Shown piece after piece: positions 44,815 to 54,008 of a stretch of 64,000 nt of DNA. Location of the stretch: positions 3,113,501 through 3,177,500 of the forward strand of contig NZ_CP102263.1 of the NCBI RefSeq assembly GCF_025147485.1. Reading direction: 5' to 3'. The DNA is from Bacteroides uniformis. GTDB taxonomy: Bacteria > Bacteroidota > Bacteroidia > Bacteroidales > Bacteroidaceae. Below the pieces are notes generated by a model that had not been told where the DNA came from, made no database searches, and saw only the letters and a program-made list of their open reading frames with translations. The number at the start of each line of letters is the position of its first letter. Position 1 is the stretch's first letter. The translations under genes were made by a program, and so were the position numbers.

Positions 44815-45351
44815 ATGAATAAATCCTATTTCTGCAATGAAAGGGTGCGTCTCCGTGCTATGGAGCCGGAAGACCTGGAAGTGATGTATGCCATGGAGAA
44901 TGATTCCCAGACTTGGGATGTGACGAACTTCACCGTGCCCTATTCCAGATTTGTCTTGAAACAATATATTGAGAATTCCGAATGCGATATGTTTGCCGAC
45001 CGCCAGCTGCGTATGATGATTATACGTGTAGAGGATGATGCGGTGATAGGCACTATCGATATTACAGAGTTTTCTCCCATGCATGCCCGGGGAGAGGTGG
45101 GTATTGCCATACGGAAGGAGTATCAGGGCAATGGTTATGCCAAGGAAGCGCTGCGTTTGCTGTGCGACTATGTTTTCAGTTTCTTGTATCTGAAACAGTT
45201 GATAGTCCATATCTCGGTGGATAATGAGGCAAGTATCCGCCTTTTTGAATCCTGCGGTTTTGTGCGTTGTGGGCTTTTGAGGGAGTGGTGGCGCGTAGGA
45301 GGGTGCTATAAGGATGTCGTACTGTTGCAACTTCTCCGCAGCACTAATTGA
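44815..45351 (+). CDS. GNAT family N-acetyltransferase (RimJ/RimL-like)
   Basis: From the ATG at 44815 ([20 protein letters not shown]) the protein is 178 residues. It carries the GNAT motif [20 protein letters not shown], which binds acetyl-CoA, then [18 protein letters not shown] (motif B). The pattern fits RimJ/RimL- and SpeG-like enzymes that acetylate amino termini or polyamines. The gene ends 8 bases inside the convergent yqgE-like gene. An in-frame start at 44752 would overlap the previous gene. Confidence 0.87.
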   Translation: MNKSYFCNERVRLRAMEPEDLEVMYAMENDSQTWDVTNFTVPYSRFVLKQYIENSECDMFADRQLRMMIIRVEDDAVIGTIDITEFSPMHARGEVGIAIRKEYQGNGYAKEALRLLCDYVFSFLYLKQLIVHISVDNEASIRLFESCGFVRCGLLREWWRVGGCYKDVVLLQLLRSTN

Positions 45352-45937
45352 ACGTTGGAATCTGGGGGAAGCGCGACCATATTTCATATTTTGCTCCCAG
45401 CTTGCACAATGCCTTCTTCCAGAGTGTGCCGCTGGCCGCCTCGTCCATTAGCGAACTGATGTTTTCTTTGCCTACCAGCCAGGTGTTTTCTTCAATTTCC
45501 CGGCCCAGCTGTTCGTACTCCCAGCCGGAGTACCCCAAAAAAAATCTGATTCTGCCTTTAACGGGATTTCCCTGCATGATGTAGTCTTTAATGGCTTCAA
45601 AATCACCGTTCAGGTAGAAGCCTTTGCCGATGGGCAATGCTCTGGTAATGCCCTTGAGCGTGTGTAGATAGAACAACGTATCTGTGCTGAGCGGTCCTCC
45701 TTTATAGATAGGTATGTTTTCCGGGCAGTCGAAGTCTTTCAGCACATCATTCAAGAATAGGGGGAGCGGTTTGTTCAGAACCAGTCCCATTGTGCCGTCA
45801 TGTGTATGGTCCACCAGTAGAATGACGGATCGCCCAAACATATGGTCACACAAAAAGGGTTCGGAAATCAAGACCTTTCCCCGGGCAGGAACCACATGGT
45901 TTGTTTCTATCTTGAATAGATCTATATTGCTATACAT
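45344..45937 (-). CDS. YqgE/AlgH family protein
   Basis: The start at 45937 ([13 protein letters not shown]) gives 197 residues. Family motifs are [23 protein letters not shown] split around residues 20-45, [30 protein letters not shown] and [17 protein letters not shown]. The family is widespread; a role in regulation or ribosome-related processes has been suggested but not settled. Its 3' end overlaps the convergent GNAT gene by 8 bases. Confidence 0.9.
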   Translation of the reverse strand: MYSNIDLFKIETNHVVPARGKVLISEPFLCDHMFGRSVILLVDHTHDGTMGLVLNKPLPLFLNDVLKDFDCPENIPIYKGGPLSTDTLFYLHTLKGITRALPIGKGFYLNGDFEAIKDYIMQGNPVKGRIRFFLGYSGWEYEQLGREIEENTWLVGKENISSLMDEAASGTLWKKALCKLGAKYEIWSRFPQIPTFN

Positions 45938-46046
45938 GCCCCTAATATACATAATATTCCACAATAAACAAAAGTTCTTCGCTGTTTTTCATTTTAAAAG
46001 TTTCTTTTCTCAGATTTTATGGCTTTTTTTATTCGGAGAAAATACT

Positions 46047-46054
46047 TAAGTTTG
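46047..46054 (+). promoter_or_regulatory. -7 element, susC-susD pair
   Basis: TAAGTTTG matches TAnnTTTG, 23 bases before the SusC-like ATG. Confidence 0.5.
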
Positions 46055-46077
46055 CAAGTAATTGGCAATTTAATGCA

Positions 46078-49000
46078 ATGAAATATACTACATTATATAC
46101 GTTAATTTTAGGGCTGTTTTCTATAGGATGGACGGATTGCCCGGAGGATTTTATGGAGCGTATGCAGCGTCCGGGACATTCTGAAATACAGCTTTCTAAA
46201 GTGACGATAAGTGGCCGTGTGCTGGATGAAAGCGGGTTTCCGCTGGCCGGTGCCACTATTCAAGAGAAAGAAACTGCCAATGGTGCGATAGCGGATTCGG
46301 AAGGAAAATTCACTCTGGTGGTTGCCGATAATGCAGTGCTTCGTGTTTCGTTTATCGGCTACATTTCCCAGGATATTGAGGTGGAAGGACGTTCGACCTT
46401 TCATATCACGCTAAGAGAAGATATGATAGAGCTGGATAACGTTATTGTTACCGCTTTGGGTATCGAAAAGAAAGAAAATTCTCTTTCTTACGCCACAGAT
46501 TTAATAAAAAACGAGGAGTTGACGCGAGTAAAAATGCCCAACTTAATTACTTCGTTGACCGGCAAGTCGGCAGGTGTGCGTGTTAATCAGGTTTCTTCCG
46601 GTCTGGGAGCCTCAGCCAAAGTCAGTATCCGTGGAATCCGCTCGGTGGCGAGTGACAACCAACCGCTGTATGTGATAGACGGTGTTCCCATTCTGAACTC
46701 CACTTCCGAGCAAGCATACTCTGCCATAGGTGGAACGGCCAATGCCGGCAACCGTGACGGAGGAGATGGCATTTCCAATCTGAATCCTGAGGATATAGAG
46801 AGTATCAGTATCCTGAAAGGAGCTCCAGCGGCAGCTTTGTATGGTAGTCAGGCCGCCAATGGGGTGATACTGATTACTACAAAGAAGGGGCAGTCGCACG
46901 GGCAGCGCAGTGTTTCTTTCTCGACGAGCCTAATGTTCGACAATGCTTTTGCGCTACCCAAGATGCAGAACCGCTATGGAGTAAGTGACGGTGTGGACAG
47001 TTGGGGAGAACGGGCAAACCTTCCCGAATACGATAATCTGAGAGACTTCTTCTCTACTGGTGTCACCTCCATAACTTCCATCTCCTTGAGTCACGGCAAT
47101 GAGAAGTTGCAGAACTATTTCTCCTATGCTAATACTACGGGGCATGGCATCATTGGGAAACATAACCTTTCGAAGCACAACCTCACTTTCAGAGAGACTT
47201 CCGTTCTATTGAATTCCCGTCTGAAGTTAGATGGCAGTATGAACCTGATGCGCCAGGTGGTGAAGAACAAGCCTACCGTGGGTGGTTTCTACATGAATCC
47301 TTTGGTGGGGCTCTACCGTTTTCCACGGGGTGAGGATATTGCTTATTATAAGGAGAACTTCGAGGTTTATGATGAGGGTAGAAACTTGAACATACAGAAT
47401 TGGCATACCTCCTACGAGGATTTTGAGCAGAATCCCTACTGGATTACCAATCGCATATTGAGCAAGGAGAACCGCATGCATGTCATAGTCTCCTTATCCG
47501 CCAATCTGAAGATAAACGATTGGTTAAGCCTGCAGGCCCGTGGCAATGTAGACTATATTAACGACAAGGTGCGCCAGCAGTTCTATGCCTCTACCGCTCC
47601 GGCGTTGGCGGGAGCCAATGGGCGTTATATCGAGATGGACTATCAGGAAACCCAATATTACGGAGACGCCATACTGATGATGAAAAAGCAGTGGGATGCA
47701 TTCTCTCTCAACGCGGCGCTCGGTGTCAGTATCAATGACAAGACTGTGAACTCCACCCGCTATGACTCTAAAACAGCTTCGCTGAAATATGCCAATGTGT
47801 TCAATCTGGCCAATATCATCATGAATGGTTCTGCCGGGCTGGACCAGAAGATTGATGCGCGGCGCCAATTGCAGTCCTTGTTTGCGACGGCACAACTGGG
47901 CTACAACGAGTTTGTCTATCTTGATTTGTCGGCCCGTAATGACTGGTCTTCCACGCTGGCTTATACATCTCATGAGAAAAGCGGGTTCTTCTATCCCTCC
48001 GTGGGATTTTCGCTGATATTCAATAAGCTGATGACTTTACCCCAATGGGTGTCACTGGCAAAGATAAGGGGGGCATACAGCATGGTGGGCAATGATATTC
48101 CCATGTTCATCACAAATCCTTCCTCGCATATCACGGCGGGCGGAGAGTTCCTGGCAAGTGATGCCGCGCCGTTCAAGGATATGGAACCGGAGATGACGCA
48201 CTCCTTTGAGGCGGGTATAGAAGCGCGTTTTTTAAAGAACCGCATTGGTTTGAATGCCACTTTCTATAAGACGAATACCCGGAACCAGTTCTTCAAGCTT
48301 CCTACTCTGTCGGGCGATAAATATGCCTACCGTTATGTCAATGCGGGTGATATACAGAATGTGGGGTGGGAGATTTCATTGGATGCCGTTCCTTTGCTGA
48401 CAAACCATTTCAAGTGGAAAACAGAGGTGAACTTCTCCACCAACCGCAACAAGATAATTTCACTGCACGAAGCGCTGAAGGAGTTTCTTTACGGTCCTAC
48501 CAGCTTCTCGTCCAGTTATGCCATGAAATTGGTGAAAGGGGGCTCTATCGGTGACATCTACGGAAAAGCTTTTGTACGTGACGATGCGGGCAATATCGTT
48601 TACGGCACGGAAGGAGACAATACCGGCATGCCTTTGGTGGAAGGTGATGGCAATACGGTGAAAGTGGGCAATGCCAATCCAAAACTGATGCTGGGCTGGA
48701 ATCATATGCTGTCTTACAAGAATTTTTCTTTCTATTTTCTGGTGGATTGTCGCTTTGGAGGCGATATTTTGTCCCAGACGCAGGCGGATATGGATATGTA
48801 TGGCGTTTCTGAAGTCACGGCCCGGGCCAGAGACAAAGGTTATGTAATGCTTGAAGGTAACCGGATAGATAATGTGAAAGGATTTTATAAGAATGTTGTA
48901 GGCGGACGGGCCGGGGTGACGGAATATTATATGTATGATGCCACGAACATCAGGCTGCGTGAGCTGTCCGTGGGCTACCAACTGCCTGCTGCCTGGATGG

Positions 49001-49185
49001 AAAAGACCAAAGTCCTCAAGCGGGCACAACTGTCCTTTTCGGGACGCAACTTGTTCTTCTTCTACAAAAAGGCGCCTTTCGACCCTGACCTGGTACTCTC
49101 TACGGGCAACGATAACCAGGGAATTGAAGTCTACGGTATGCCTACCACGCGTAGTTGGGGATTTTCTTTGAAGTGTGAATTTTAA
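46078..49185 (+). CDS. SusC-like TonB-dependent outer membrane transporter
   Basis: This 1035-residue TonB-dependent receptor carries a CarboxypepD_reg-like domain (about 40-125: VTISGRVLDESGFPLAGATI), then a plug with VSIRGIRSVASDNQPLYVIDG and SISILKGAPAAALYGSQAANG, typical of SusC. The 22-strand barrel fills the rest and ends in phenylalanine. The N-terminal hydrophobic segment (TLYTLILGLFSIGW) is a short, unusual signal peptide. It pairs with the SusD-like lipoprotein 20 bases downstream to import a glycan or peptide. No glycoside hydrolase, peptidase or anti-sigma gene is linked, so the substrate is unknown. Confidence 0.95.
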   Translation: MKYTTLYTLILGLFSIGWTDCPEDFMERMQRPGHSEIQLSKVTISGRVLDESGFPLAGATIQEKETANGAIADSEGKFTLVVADNAVLRVSFIGYISQDIEVEGRSTFHITLREDMIELDNVIVTALGIEKKENSLSYATDLIKNEELTRVKMPNLITSLTGKSAGVRVNQVSSGLGASAKVSIRGIRSVASDNQPLYVIDGVPILNSTSEQAYSAIGGTANAGNRDGGDGISNLNPEDIESISILKGAPAAALYGSQAANGVILITTKKGQSHGQRSVSFSTSLMFDNAFALPKMQNRYGVSDGVDSWGERANLPEYDNLRDFFSTGVTSITSISLSHGNEKLQNYFSYANTTGHGIIGKHNLSKHNLTFRETSVLLNSRLKLDGSMNLMRQVVKNKPTVGGFYMNPLVGLYRFPRGEDIAYYKENFEVYDEGRNLNIQNWHTSYEDFEQNPYWITNRILSKENRMHVIVSLSANLKINDWLSLQARGNVDYINDKVRQQFYASTAPALAGANGRYIEMDYQETQYYGDAILMMKKQWDAFSLNAALGVSINDKTVNSTRYDSKTASLKYANVFNLANIIMNGSAGLDQKIDARRQLQSLFATAQLGYNEFVYLDLSARNDWSSTLAYTSHEKSGFFYPSVGFSLIFNKLMTLPQWVSLAKIRGAYSMVGNDIPMFITNPSSHITAGGEFLASDAAPFKDMEPEMTHSFEAGIEARFLKNRIGLNATFYKTNTRNQFFKLPTLSGDKYAYRYVNAGDIQNVGWEISLDAVPLLTNHFKWKTEVNFSTNRNKIISLHEALKEFLYGPTSFSSSYAMKLVKGGSIGDIYGKAFVRDDAGNIVYGTEGDNTGMPLVEGDGNTVKVGNANPKLMLGWNHMLSYKNFSFYFLVDCRFGGDILSQTQADMDMYGVSEVTARARDKGYVMLEGNRIDNVKGFYKNVVGGRAGVTEYYMYDATNIRLRELSVGYQLPAAWMEKTKVLKRAQLSFSGRNLFFFYKKAPFDPDLVLSTGNDNQGIEVYGMPTTRSWGFSLKCEF

Positions 49186-49205
49186 GAGGGGGAGGGAGAC
49201 TTGAT

Positions 49206-50786
49206 ATGAAGAGGATTATAGTACTGATTGGCATGGTTTTCGTGTTTCTGGCTTGTACGGGAGACTTTAAGGAAATCAATACGGACAAGTCCGGCGTGAC
49301 GGACGAGGACTTGCAGGCCGACTATAACGAACATGGCATCCGTCTTGGAATCATCCAGCAAGGCATCTATTTCAATTACGACTACGGAAAGGGGAAGAAC
49401 TGGCCTTTTCAGTTGACCCAGAATTTGAATGCCGATATGTTCAGCGGTTACATGCACGATGCCAAGCCTCTGAATGGAGGTTCGCACAATTCGGACTACA
49501 ACTTGCAGGATGGATGGAACAGCGCCATGTGGGGACATACCTATGAGTATGTTTTCCCGCAGATATATCAGTCGGAGAATGCCACACGTGATCGCATGCC
49601 TGCCTTTTTCGGCATTACCAAGATACTGAAGGTGGAAGTGATGCACCGTGTCACGGACTATTACGGCCCTATTGTGTATAGTCATTTTGCCGATCTCGAA
49701 GCCCGTTATATGCCCGACACGCAGAAAGAGGTCTATAATGCATTTTTCTGTGAACTCGATACGGCTGTAGCTGTACTTTCCGATTATATTGTCGAGCATC
49801 CGGGAGCTTCGGAGTTTGCGCGTTTCGATATGTTGTTGGACGGTGATTATGACTCTTGGATAAAGTTTGCCAACTCGTTGAGGATGCGGCTTGCCATGCG
49901 CATTGCGGTAGCCAGTCCGGAGAAGGCAAAAACGGAATTCCGTAAAGCGATGGATAATGAATACGGAGTCATTCGGGAGGCGGACGAGTCGGTGGCGGTT
50001 TCCACGGCGAGTGGATATACCAATCCGTTGGGCGAGATAAACCTTGTTTGGAATGAAGCTTATATGGGAGCGCCGATGGAGTCCATACTGAACGGATATG
50101 AAGATCCCCGTCGTGAAATCTATTTTGCCACTTGCCAGGATGAACAGTTTGCAGGCGAGTATCGCGGCATTCGTCAGGGTACATGCTTTGCACATAACTA
50201 TTATAATACACTCTCAAAATTGAAAGTTACCCAGCAGACTGATGCAGTGTTGATGCCGGCAGCAGAAGTCTGGTTCCTGCGTGCCGAGGCTGCCCTACGG
50301 GGATGGACCGATGAGTCGGTGAAAACCTGCTATGAAGAAGGGGTAATGGCTTCTTTCCGTCAGTATGGCATCTTGCAGTCCGATGCTTATCTGGAGAGCG
50401 ACTTGTTGCCTGCCGATTTTGTGGATACCTACGATATGGAGAATGATATTACCGCCCGTTGTCAGGTTTCGCCACGCTGGCTGGAGTCAGCGGATAGGGA
50501 TACGAAACTGGAGAAGATTATTACCCAAAAATGGATTGCCATGTTTCCCGAAGGGTGTGAAGCTTGGGCGGAACAGCGCCGGACGGGGTATCCCCGGCTA
50601 TTCCCCGTGCGCTTTAATCACAGTAAAGACGGGTGTATAGATACTGAGACAATGATTCGCCGTCTGAACTTTCCCGGCGGACTGAAGACGGAGAATGCCG
50701 AGCAGTATGCCGCTTTGGTAGAGGCACTGGGTGGAGATGACAATGCCGGTACCCGATTGTGGTGGGATACCGGCATCAACTGGTAG
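49206..50786 (+). CDS. SusD/RagB-like nutrient-binding lipoprotein
   Basis: The 526-residue precursor has a lipobox FLAC (C17) and sits on the outer membrane surface as the lid of the SusC transporter. The N-terminal DFKEINTDKSGVTDEDL and the LRMRLAMRIAVASPEKA helix match the SusD_2 branch. A late helical segment VWFLRAEAALRGW and QKWIAMFPEGCEAWAEQRR are also family-typical. It is co-transcribed with the SusC-like gene and ends the unit. Confidence 0.93.
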   Translation: MKRIIVLIGMVFVFLACTGDFKEINTDKSGVTDEDLQADYNEHGIRLGIIQQGIYFNYDYGKGKNWPFQLTQNLNADMFSGYMHDAKPLNGGSHNSDYNLQDGWNSAMWGHTYEYVFPQIYQSENATRDRMPAFFGITKILKVEVMHRVTDYYGPIVYSHFADLEARYMPDTQKEVYNAFFCELDTAVAVLSDYIVEHPGASEFARFDMLLDGDYDSWIKFANSLRMRLAMRIAVASPEKAKTEFRKAMDNEYGVIREADESVAVSTASGYTNPLGEINLVWNEAYMGAPMESILNGYEDPRREIYFATCQDEQFAGEYRGIRQGTCFAHNYYNTLSKLKVTQQTDAVLMPAAEVWFLRAEAALRGWTDESVKTCYEEGVMASFRQYGILQSDAYLESDLLPADFVDTYDMENDITARCQVSPRWLESADRDTKLEKIITQKWIAMFPEGCEAWAEQRRTGYPRLFPVRFNHSKDGCIDTETMIRRLNFPGGLKTENAEQYAALVEALGGDDNAGTRLWWDTGINW

Positions 50787-50813
50787 AGATACCTTATTAT
50801 ATAGGGATATTTT

Positions 50814-52130
50814 TTATTGGATGGGGTGATTCTCGGCAAAAATTGCCATACGTTCGTCCAACTGGTCGTACTGATGGTCTTGGATAAAGGAAGTGCAGGC
50901 ACGTAATCCTTCCTGATGGCTTCCGGTGGTCACCAGTGAAATGGCGCTTACACCGTAGTACATTAGTTCCCGCGCAAGTTCTCCGCTACTCATGCCCGGG
51001 TAACCGATGGTGAAATAGAAACCGTCGGCAACGGGATCACCCAAATCATTGTCGTATACCAAGTGGAAACCGTGGCGCAAGAAGATTTCTTTCAGGCGGC
51101 GGGCACGTTCACCGTATACTTTCACTTCATCAAGAAAGTTGTATTGATCTTCATTAGCTGCTTTAAGCATGGCGGCAAGAGCATACTGAGCAGAGTGGCT
51201 GGTGCCGGAGGAGAGTGCATAGAGTACGCGGTGGATGAATACTGTGCCGAAGGTGCCGCCGCCGTAGCGTTGTGTCAGCCCGGGATAGGCCCGGTGATAC
51301 AGTTTGTCCGAAATGCAGCTGACACCGATACGTTGACCGGCATAGCTGAAAGCTTTGGAACCGGAAATGAGCAGCACGTAATAGTCCGTATAGTGTGCCA
51401 CAGAAGGTTGGTAAGGCGCTTGGAACGGTTTGCTCAAGTCTTGGCGGAAGTCCATGGCAAAGTAGGCGAGGTCTTCCAACACAATGACGTCATATTGGGT
51501 TGCCAGTTCGCCGATGATGCGCAACTCTTCTTCTTTCAGGCAAATCCAGCTGGGGTTGTTGGGATTGGAATAGACGATGGCAGAGATATTGCCTTTGCTG
51601 AGGTAACTTTCCAGCTTCGCTTTCAACTTGTCGCCACGGTAGTCATATACGTCAAAGGTTTCATATTTCTGTCCCATCACGACCAGCTGCTGCTTCTGTA
51701 CCGGGAAACCGGGATCGATGAAGAGAATGGTATCCTTTTTCTCATCGCACTGGCTACATGTGAGGAATGAAGCGAAAGTTCCTTGCATGGAGCCGGTAAC
51801 TGGTACACAACCTTCGGGGGCTACATCTACATTGATAAAGGCTTTGATAAAACGTGATGCTTCCTCTTTCAAGGCGGGAAGTCCGTTAATGTCCGGGTAG
51901 AGGCTGGCAATACCATTCTGCAATGCCTCCACCTCGGCCTTTACGCCGACGGCTGAGGGGGGGAGTCCGGGTACACCCATTTCCATTTTTATGAATTCCA
52001 CACCCGATGCCGCTTCGGCATTGGCTGCAATGGCTTTTACTTCACGGATGGTTGCTTTGGCAAAGTCTGTGATATGAAAATCTGCGATAGTTTCATCTAT
52101 CAACTTACGTTCAATAGGAGTATTTCTCAT
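50814..52130 (-). CDS. Class I/II pyridoxal phosphate-dependent aminotransferase
   Basis: The 438-residue protein shows the aminotransferase fold type I order: VTGSMQGTFASFL (phosphate-binding turn), SNPNNPSWICL (PLP ring), VLEDLAYFAMDF (D for the pyridine nitrogen) and ISGSKAFSYAGQRIG with the Schiff-base lysine. An N-terminal ~40-residue extension precedes the fold. The substrate cannot be assigned; aspartate/aromatic or Cys-Met type lyases are alternatives. It is single, with its own promoter, and convergent with susD. Confidence 0.9.
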   Translation of the reverse strand: MRNTPIERKLIDETIADFHITDFAKATIREVKAIAANAEAASGVEFIKMEMGVPGLPPSAVGVKAEVEALQNGIASLYPDINGLPALKEEASRFIKAFINVDVAPEGCVPVTGSMQGTFASFLTCSQCDEKKDTILFIDPGFPVQKQQLVVMGQKYETFDVYDYRGDKLKAKLESYLSKGNISAIVYSNPNNPSWICLKEEELRIIGELATQYDVIVLEDLAYFAMDFRQDLSKPFQAPYQPSVAHYTDYYVLLISGSKAFSYAGQRIGVSCISDKLYHRAYPGLTQRYGGGTFGTVFIHRVLYALSSGTSHSAQYALAAMLKAANEDQYNFLDEVKVYGERARRLKEIFLRHGFHLVYDNDLGDPVADGFYFTIGYPGMSSGELARELMYYGVSAISLVTTGSHQEGLRACTSFIQDHQYDQLDERMAIFAENHPIQ

Positions 52131-52154
52131 GATTTCAATATTAATTTAGTTTTG

Positions 52155-52162
52155 CAAAGGTA
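52155..52162 (-). promoter_or_regulatory. -7 element, aminotransferase gene
   Basis: TACCTTTG on the minus strand, 24 bases upstream of the ATG. Confidence 0.55.
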
Positions 52163-52245
52163 ACATAAATCTCTTATAATCAAGCTATGTTAAAAAAAAG
52201 ATGATTTTTTTTCTTTCAAGCTATTGCAGATATAAGAATTTTGTC

Positions 52246-52253
52246 TACCTTTG
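52246..52253 (+). promoter_or_regulatory. -7 element, tRNA-Asp
   Basis: TACCTTTG, 42 bases upstream of the tRNA; TTGC near 52224 is a weak -33 candidate. Confidence 0.6.
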
Positions 52254-52295
52254 CAACCGCAATCGAGAGAGATAGCAACGAAAGAATGAAATAAT

Positions 52296-52369
52296 GGTGC
52301 GTTAGTTCAGTTGGTTAGAATACATGCCTGTCACGCATGGGGTCACGGGTTCGAGTCCCGTACGCACCG
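52296..52369 (+). tRNA. tRNA-Asp (GTC)
   Basis: A 74-base cloverleaf with acceptor GGTGCGT/ACGCACC, anticodon loop CTGTCAC on CATGC/GCATG, and T-arm CGGGTTCGAGTCCCG. It is the last chromosomal gene before the integrative element and a possible anchor for its insertion. Confidence 0.95.
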
Positions 52370-52409
52370 CAGATACACTAAGACAACAAAGTGTCAAAAG
52401 TAAGTAAAT

Positions 52410-52443
52410 CAGCTCTAAATCATGGATTTAGGGCTGTTTTTTT
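52410..52443 (+). terminator. Terminator after tRNA-Asp
   Basis: CAGCTCTAAATC (52410-52421) pairs with GATTTAGGGCTG (52425-52436), 12 bp with one G-T and an ATG loop, then seven T. Confidence 0.88.
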
Positions 52444-52460
52444 GTTGTCCCTACGACAAC
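52444..52460. other. Candidate recombination core of the element
   Basis: GTTGTC and GACAAC form a perfect 6-bp inverted pair around the 5-base spacer CCTAC. It lies 75 bases after tRNA-Asp and 314 bases before the integrase start. The geometry (paired arms and a short overlap) suits a tyrosine recombinase core, but no second copy is visible to prove it. Confidence 0.35.
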
Positions 52461-52504
52461 CCAATACTCCCCTAAAAGCCATCTTGCAGACAAAAAGCGT
52501 TTCT

Positions 52505-52547
52505 AAATCGTTACCCAAAAAATAAACGCCAAAAAAAGTAACGATTT
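52505..52547. repeat. Inverted repeat, copy A (AAATCGTTAC-N23-GTAACGATTT)
   Basis: Perfect 10-bp arms at 52505-52514 and 52538-52547, separated by 23 A-rich bases with a central CG. The same arms and spacing recur at 56968-57010. It lies between tRNA-Asp and the integrase. Confidence 0.9.
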
Positions 52548-52571
52548 CATAGATATGTCGCTGATTTGTCG

Positions 52572-52614
52572 CAATTTAGACCTTCAAAAACGTATCTAAG
52601 AAAAGTAACGATTT
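52572..52614. repeat. Degenerate third copy of the inverted repeat
   Basis: The right arm GTAACGATTT at 52605-52614 is perfect. At the expected position for the left arm (52572-52581) the sequence CAATTTAGAC keeps only the outer AAT and AC. The two right arms are 67 bases apart. Confidence 0.6.
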
Positions 52615-52744
52615 GAATATAAACCAATAGCGATGGCAACCGATATATATTCACTAAGACGTTTTTTCAATATTTCCTTTAAAAGTCTCCGATAATACCG
52701 TTAAGTGTCTTGGCATAAATAATTCATTTGCAACACGTTGAGAT

Positions 52745-52752
52745 TAATTTTG
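52745..52752 (+). promoter_or_regulatory. -7 element, integrase gene
   Basis: TAATTTTG, 21 bases before the integrase ATG. TTTGCAAC is repeated here: at 52727-52734, and at 52749-52756 overlapping the -7 element. Confidence 0.45.
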
Positions 52753-52773
52753 CAACCCAAAAAAACAAAAGTT

Positions 52774-53994
52774 ATGCGAAGTACATTCAGAGTTTTATTT
52801 TATTTAAAGAAAGGTGCTCCATTAAAGAATGGAATGTTACCTATTATGGTTCGTATCACCATTGACGGTGAGAAAGTCGAGTTCAGTACCAAACTGGAAA
52901 TAGAAGAGAAGAAATGGGATATAAAATCTGCTAAAGCGGCAGGACGTACCCCGGCAGCTAATGAAATCAATTTGAAACTGGATAAAATGCGCGTGGAGTT
53001 CAACAACCACTACGAGAAAATCCGTTCAGTAGGAAGTTTCCCCACCCCCTTAATGTTGAAGAACGCCTATTTGGGCATCAAGGCAAAGAGTCACACGATG
53101 CTTACCGTATTCAAGAAGATAGTAGATGAAAAGGGCAAACAGCTCGGCGTGTCCATATCCAAATCCACTTACAGCAAATACGAATTAGTCTATCGCCGTT
53201 TGCAGGAGTACATCAAGCAAGAATACAAAAACACCGACCTTCCCCTTTACAGCATCGATGACGATTTTGTGAACGGTTTTGAAATCTTCCTCCGTGTAGA
53301 TAAGAAAGTCGGTCATAACGCCACCGCCAAGATGATGCAGAAGTTAAAGACCTCGACTACCTATGCAAAATCCCACGGCATGATGCAGGAAGATCCCTTC
53401 TACGATAAGAAAATCACGTTTGAAGACGTGGATGTTCCCTATCTGACAATGGAAGAACTCCAAGCCGTCATGGAAAAAGACATTCAGAACGCCCGTTTGC
53501 GTCGTGTCCGTGACATCTTCGTCTTTTCCTGTTTCACCGGTTTGGCGTATTCAGACACCTATTATCTGACCGAAGAACACCTGTACAAAGCCAATGACGG
53601 GAAAATGTGGATTAAGAAACCCCGTCAGAAAACAAAGGTCATAGCAGATATACCTTTATTGGAAGTCCCCCTTCAAATATTAGACAAATATCGTGGACAA
53701 CAGACCGGCGGACGCCTGCTTCCCGTATGCAGCAATCAGAAAGTCAACCAATACCTGAAAGAACTCGCCACCGTGTGCGGCATCAACAAAGAGTTGACCT
53801 ATCACGTTGCAAGATACACATTTGCCACCTCGCTTACCCTGCTGCATGACGTACCGATGGCAAGTATCGCGAAGATGTTGGGACACACCAATATCCGCCA
53901 GACACAGCACTACGCCAAAGCCACCAACATACTACTCAGCCGTAGTATGCAGAATCTTTCAGAACAGTTGAATTTACGCATGGAAATAAAATAA
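52774..53994 (+). CDS. Tyrosine recombinase (integrase) of the conjugative element
   Basis: From ATG 52774 (MRSTFRVLFYLKKGAPL) the protein is 406 residues. It has the Bacteroidetes N-terminal arm-binding segment, a core-binding SAM-like domain (about 105-205) and a catalytic domain. Catalytic residues seen are K286 (or K288), H344 and R347 (YHVARYTF), H371 (LGHTN) and nucleophile Y380 (QHYAK). The first catalytic arginine is replaced by A258 in FTGLAYSD, as in IntDOT and other Bacteroides integrases that lack Arg I. It should integrate and excise the element. It heads a unit with the two following genes. Confidence 0.92.
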   Translation: MRSTFRVLFYLKKGAPLKNGMLPIMVRITIDGEKVEFSTKLEIEEKKWDIKSAKAAGRTPAANEINLKLDKMRVEFNNHYEKIRSVGSFPTPLMLKNAYLGIKAKSHTMLTVFKKIVDEKGKQLGVSISKSTYSKYELVYRRLQEYIKQEYKNTDLPLYSIDDDFVNGFEIFLRVDKKVGHNATAKMMQKLKTSTTYAKSHGMMQEDPFYDKKITFEDVDVPYLTMEELQAVMEKDIQNARLRRVRDIFVFSCFTGLAYSDTYYLTEEHLYKANDGKMWIKKPRQKTKVIADIPLLEVPLQILDKYRGQQTGGRLLPVCSNQKVNQYLKELATVCGINKELTYHVARYTFATSLTLLHDVPMASIAKMLGHTNIRQTQHYAKATNILLSRSMQNLSEQLNLRMEIK

Positions 53995-54008
53995 AGGAGA
54001 AAAAACAA

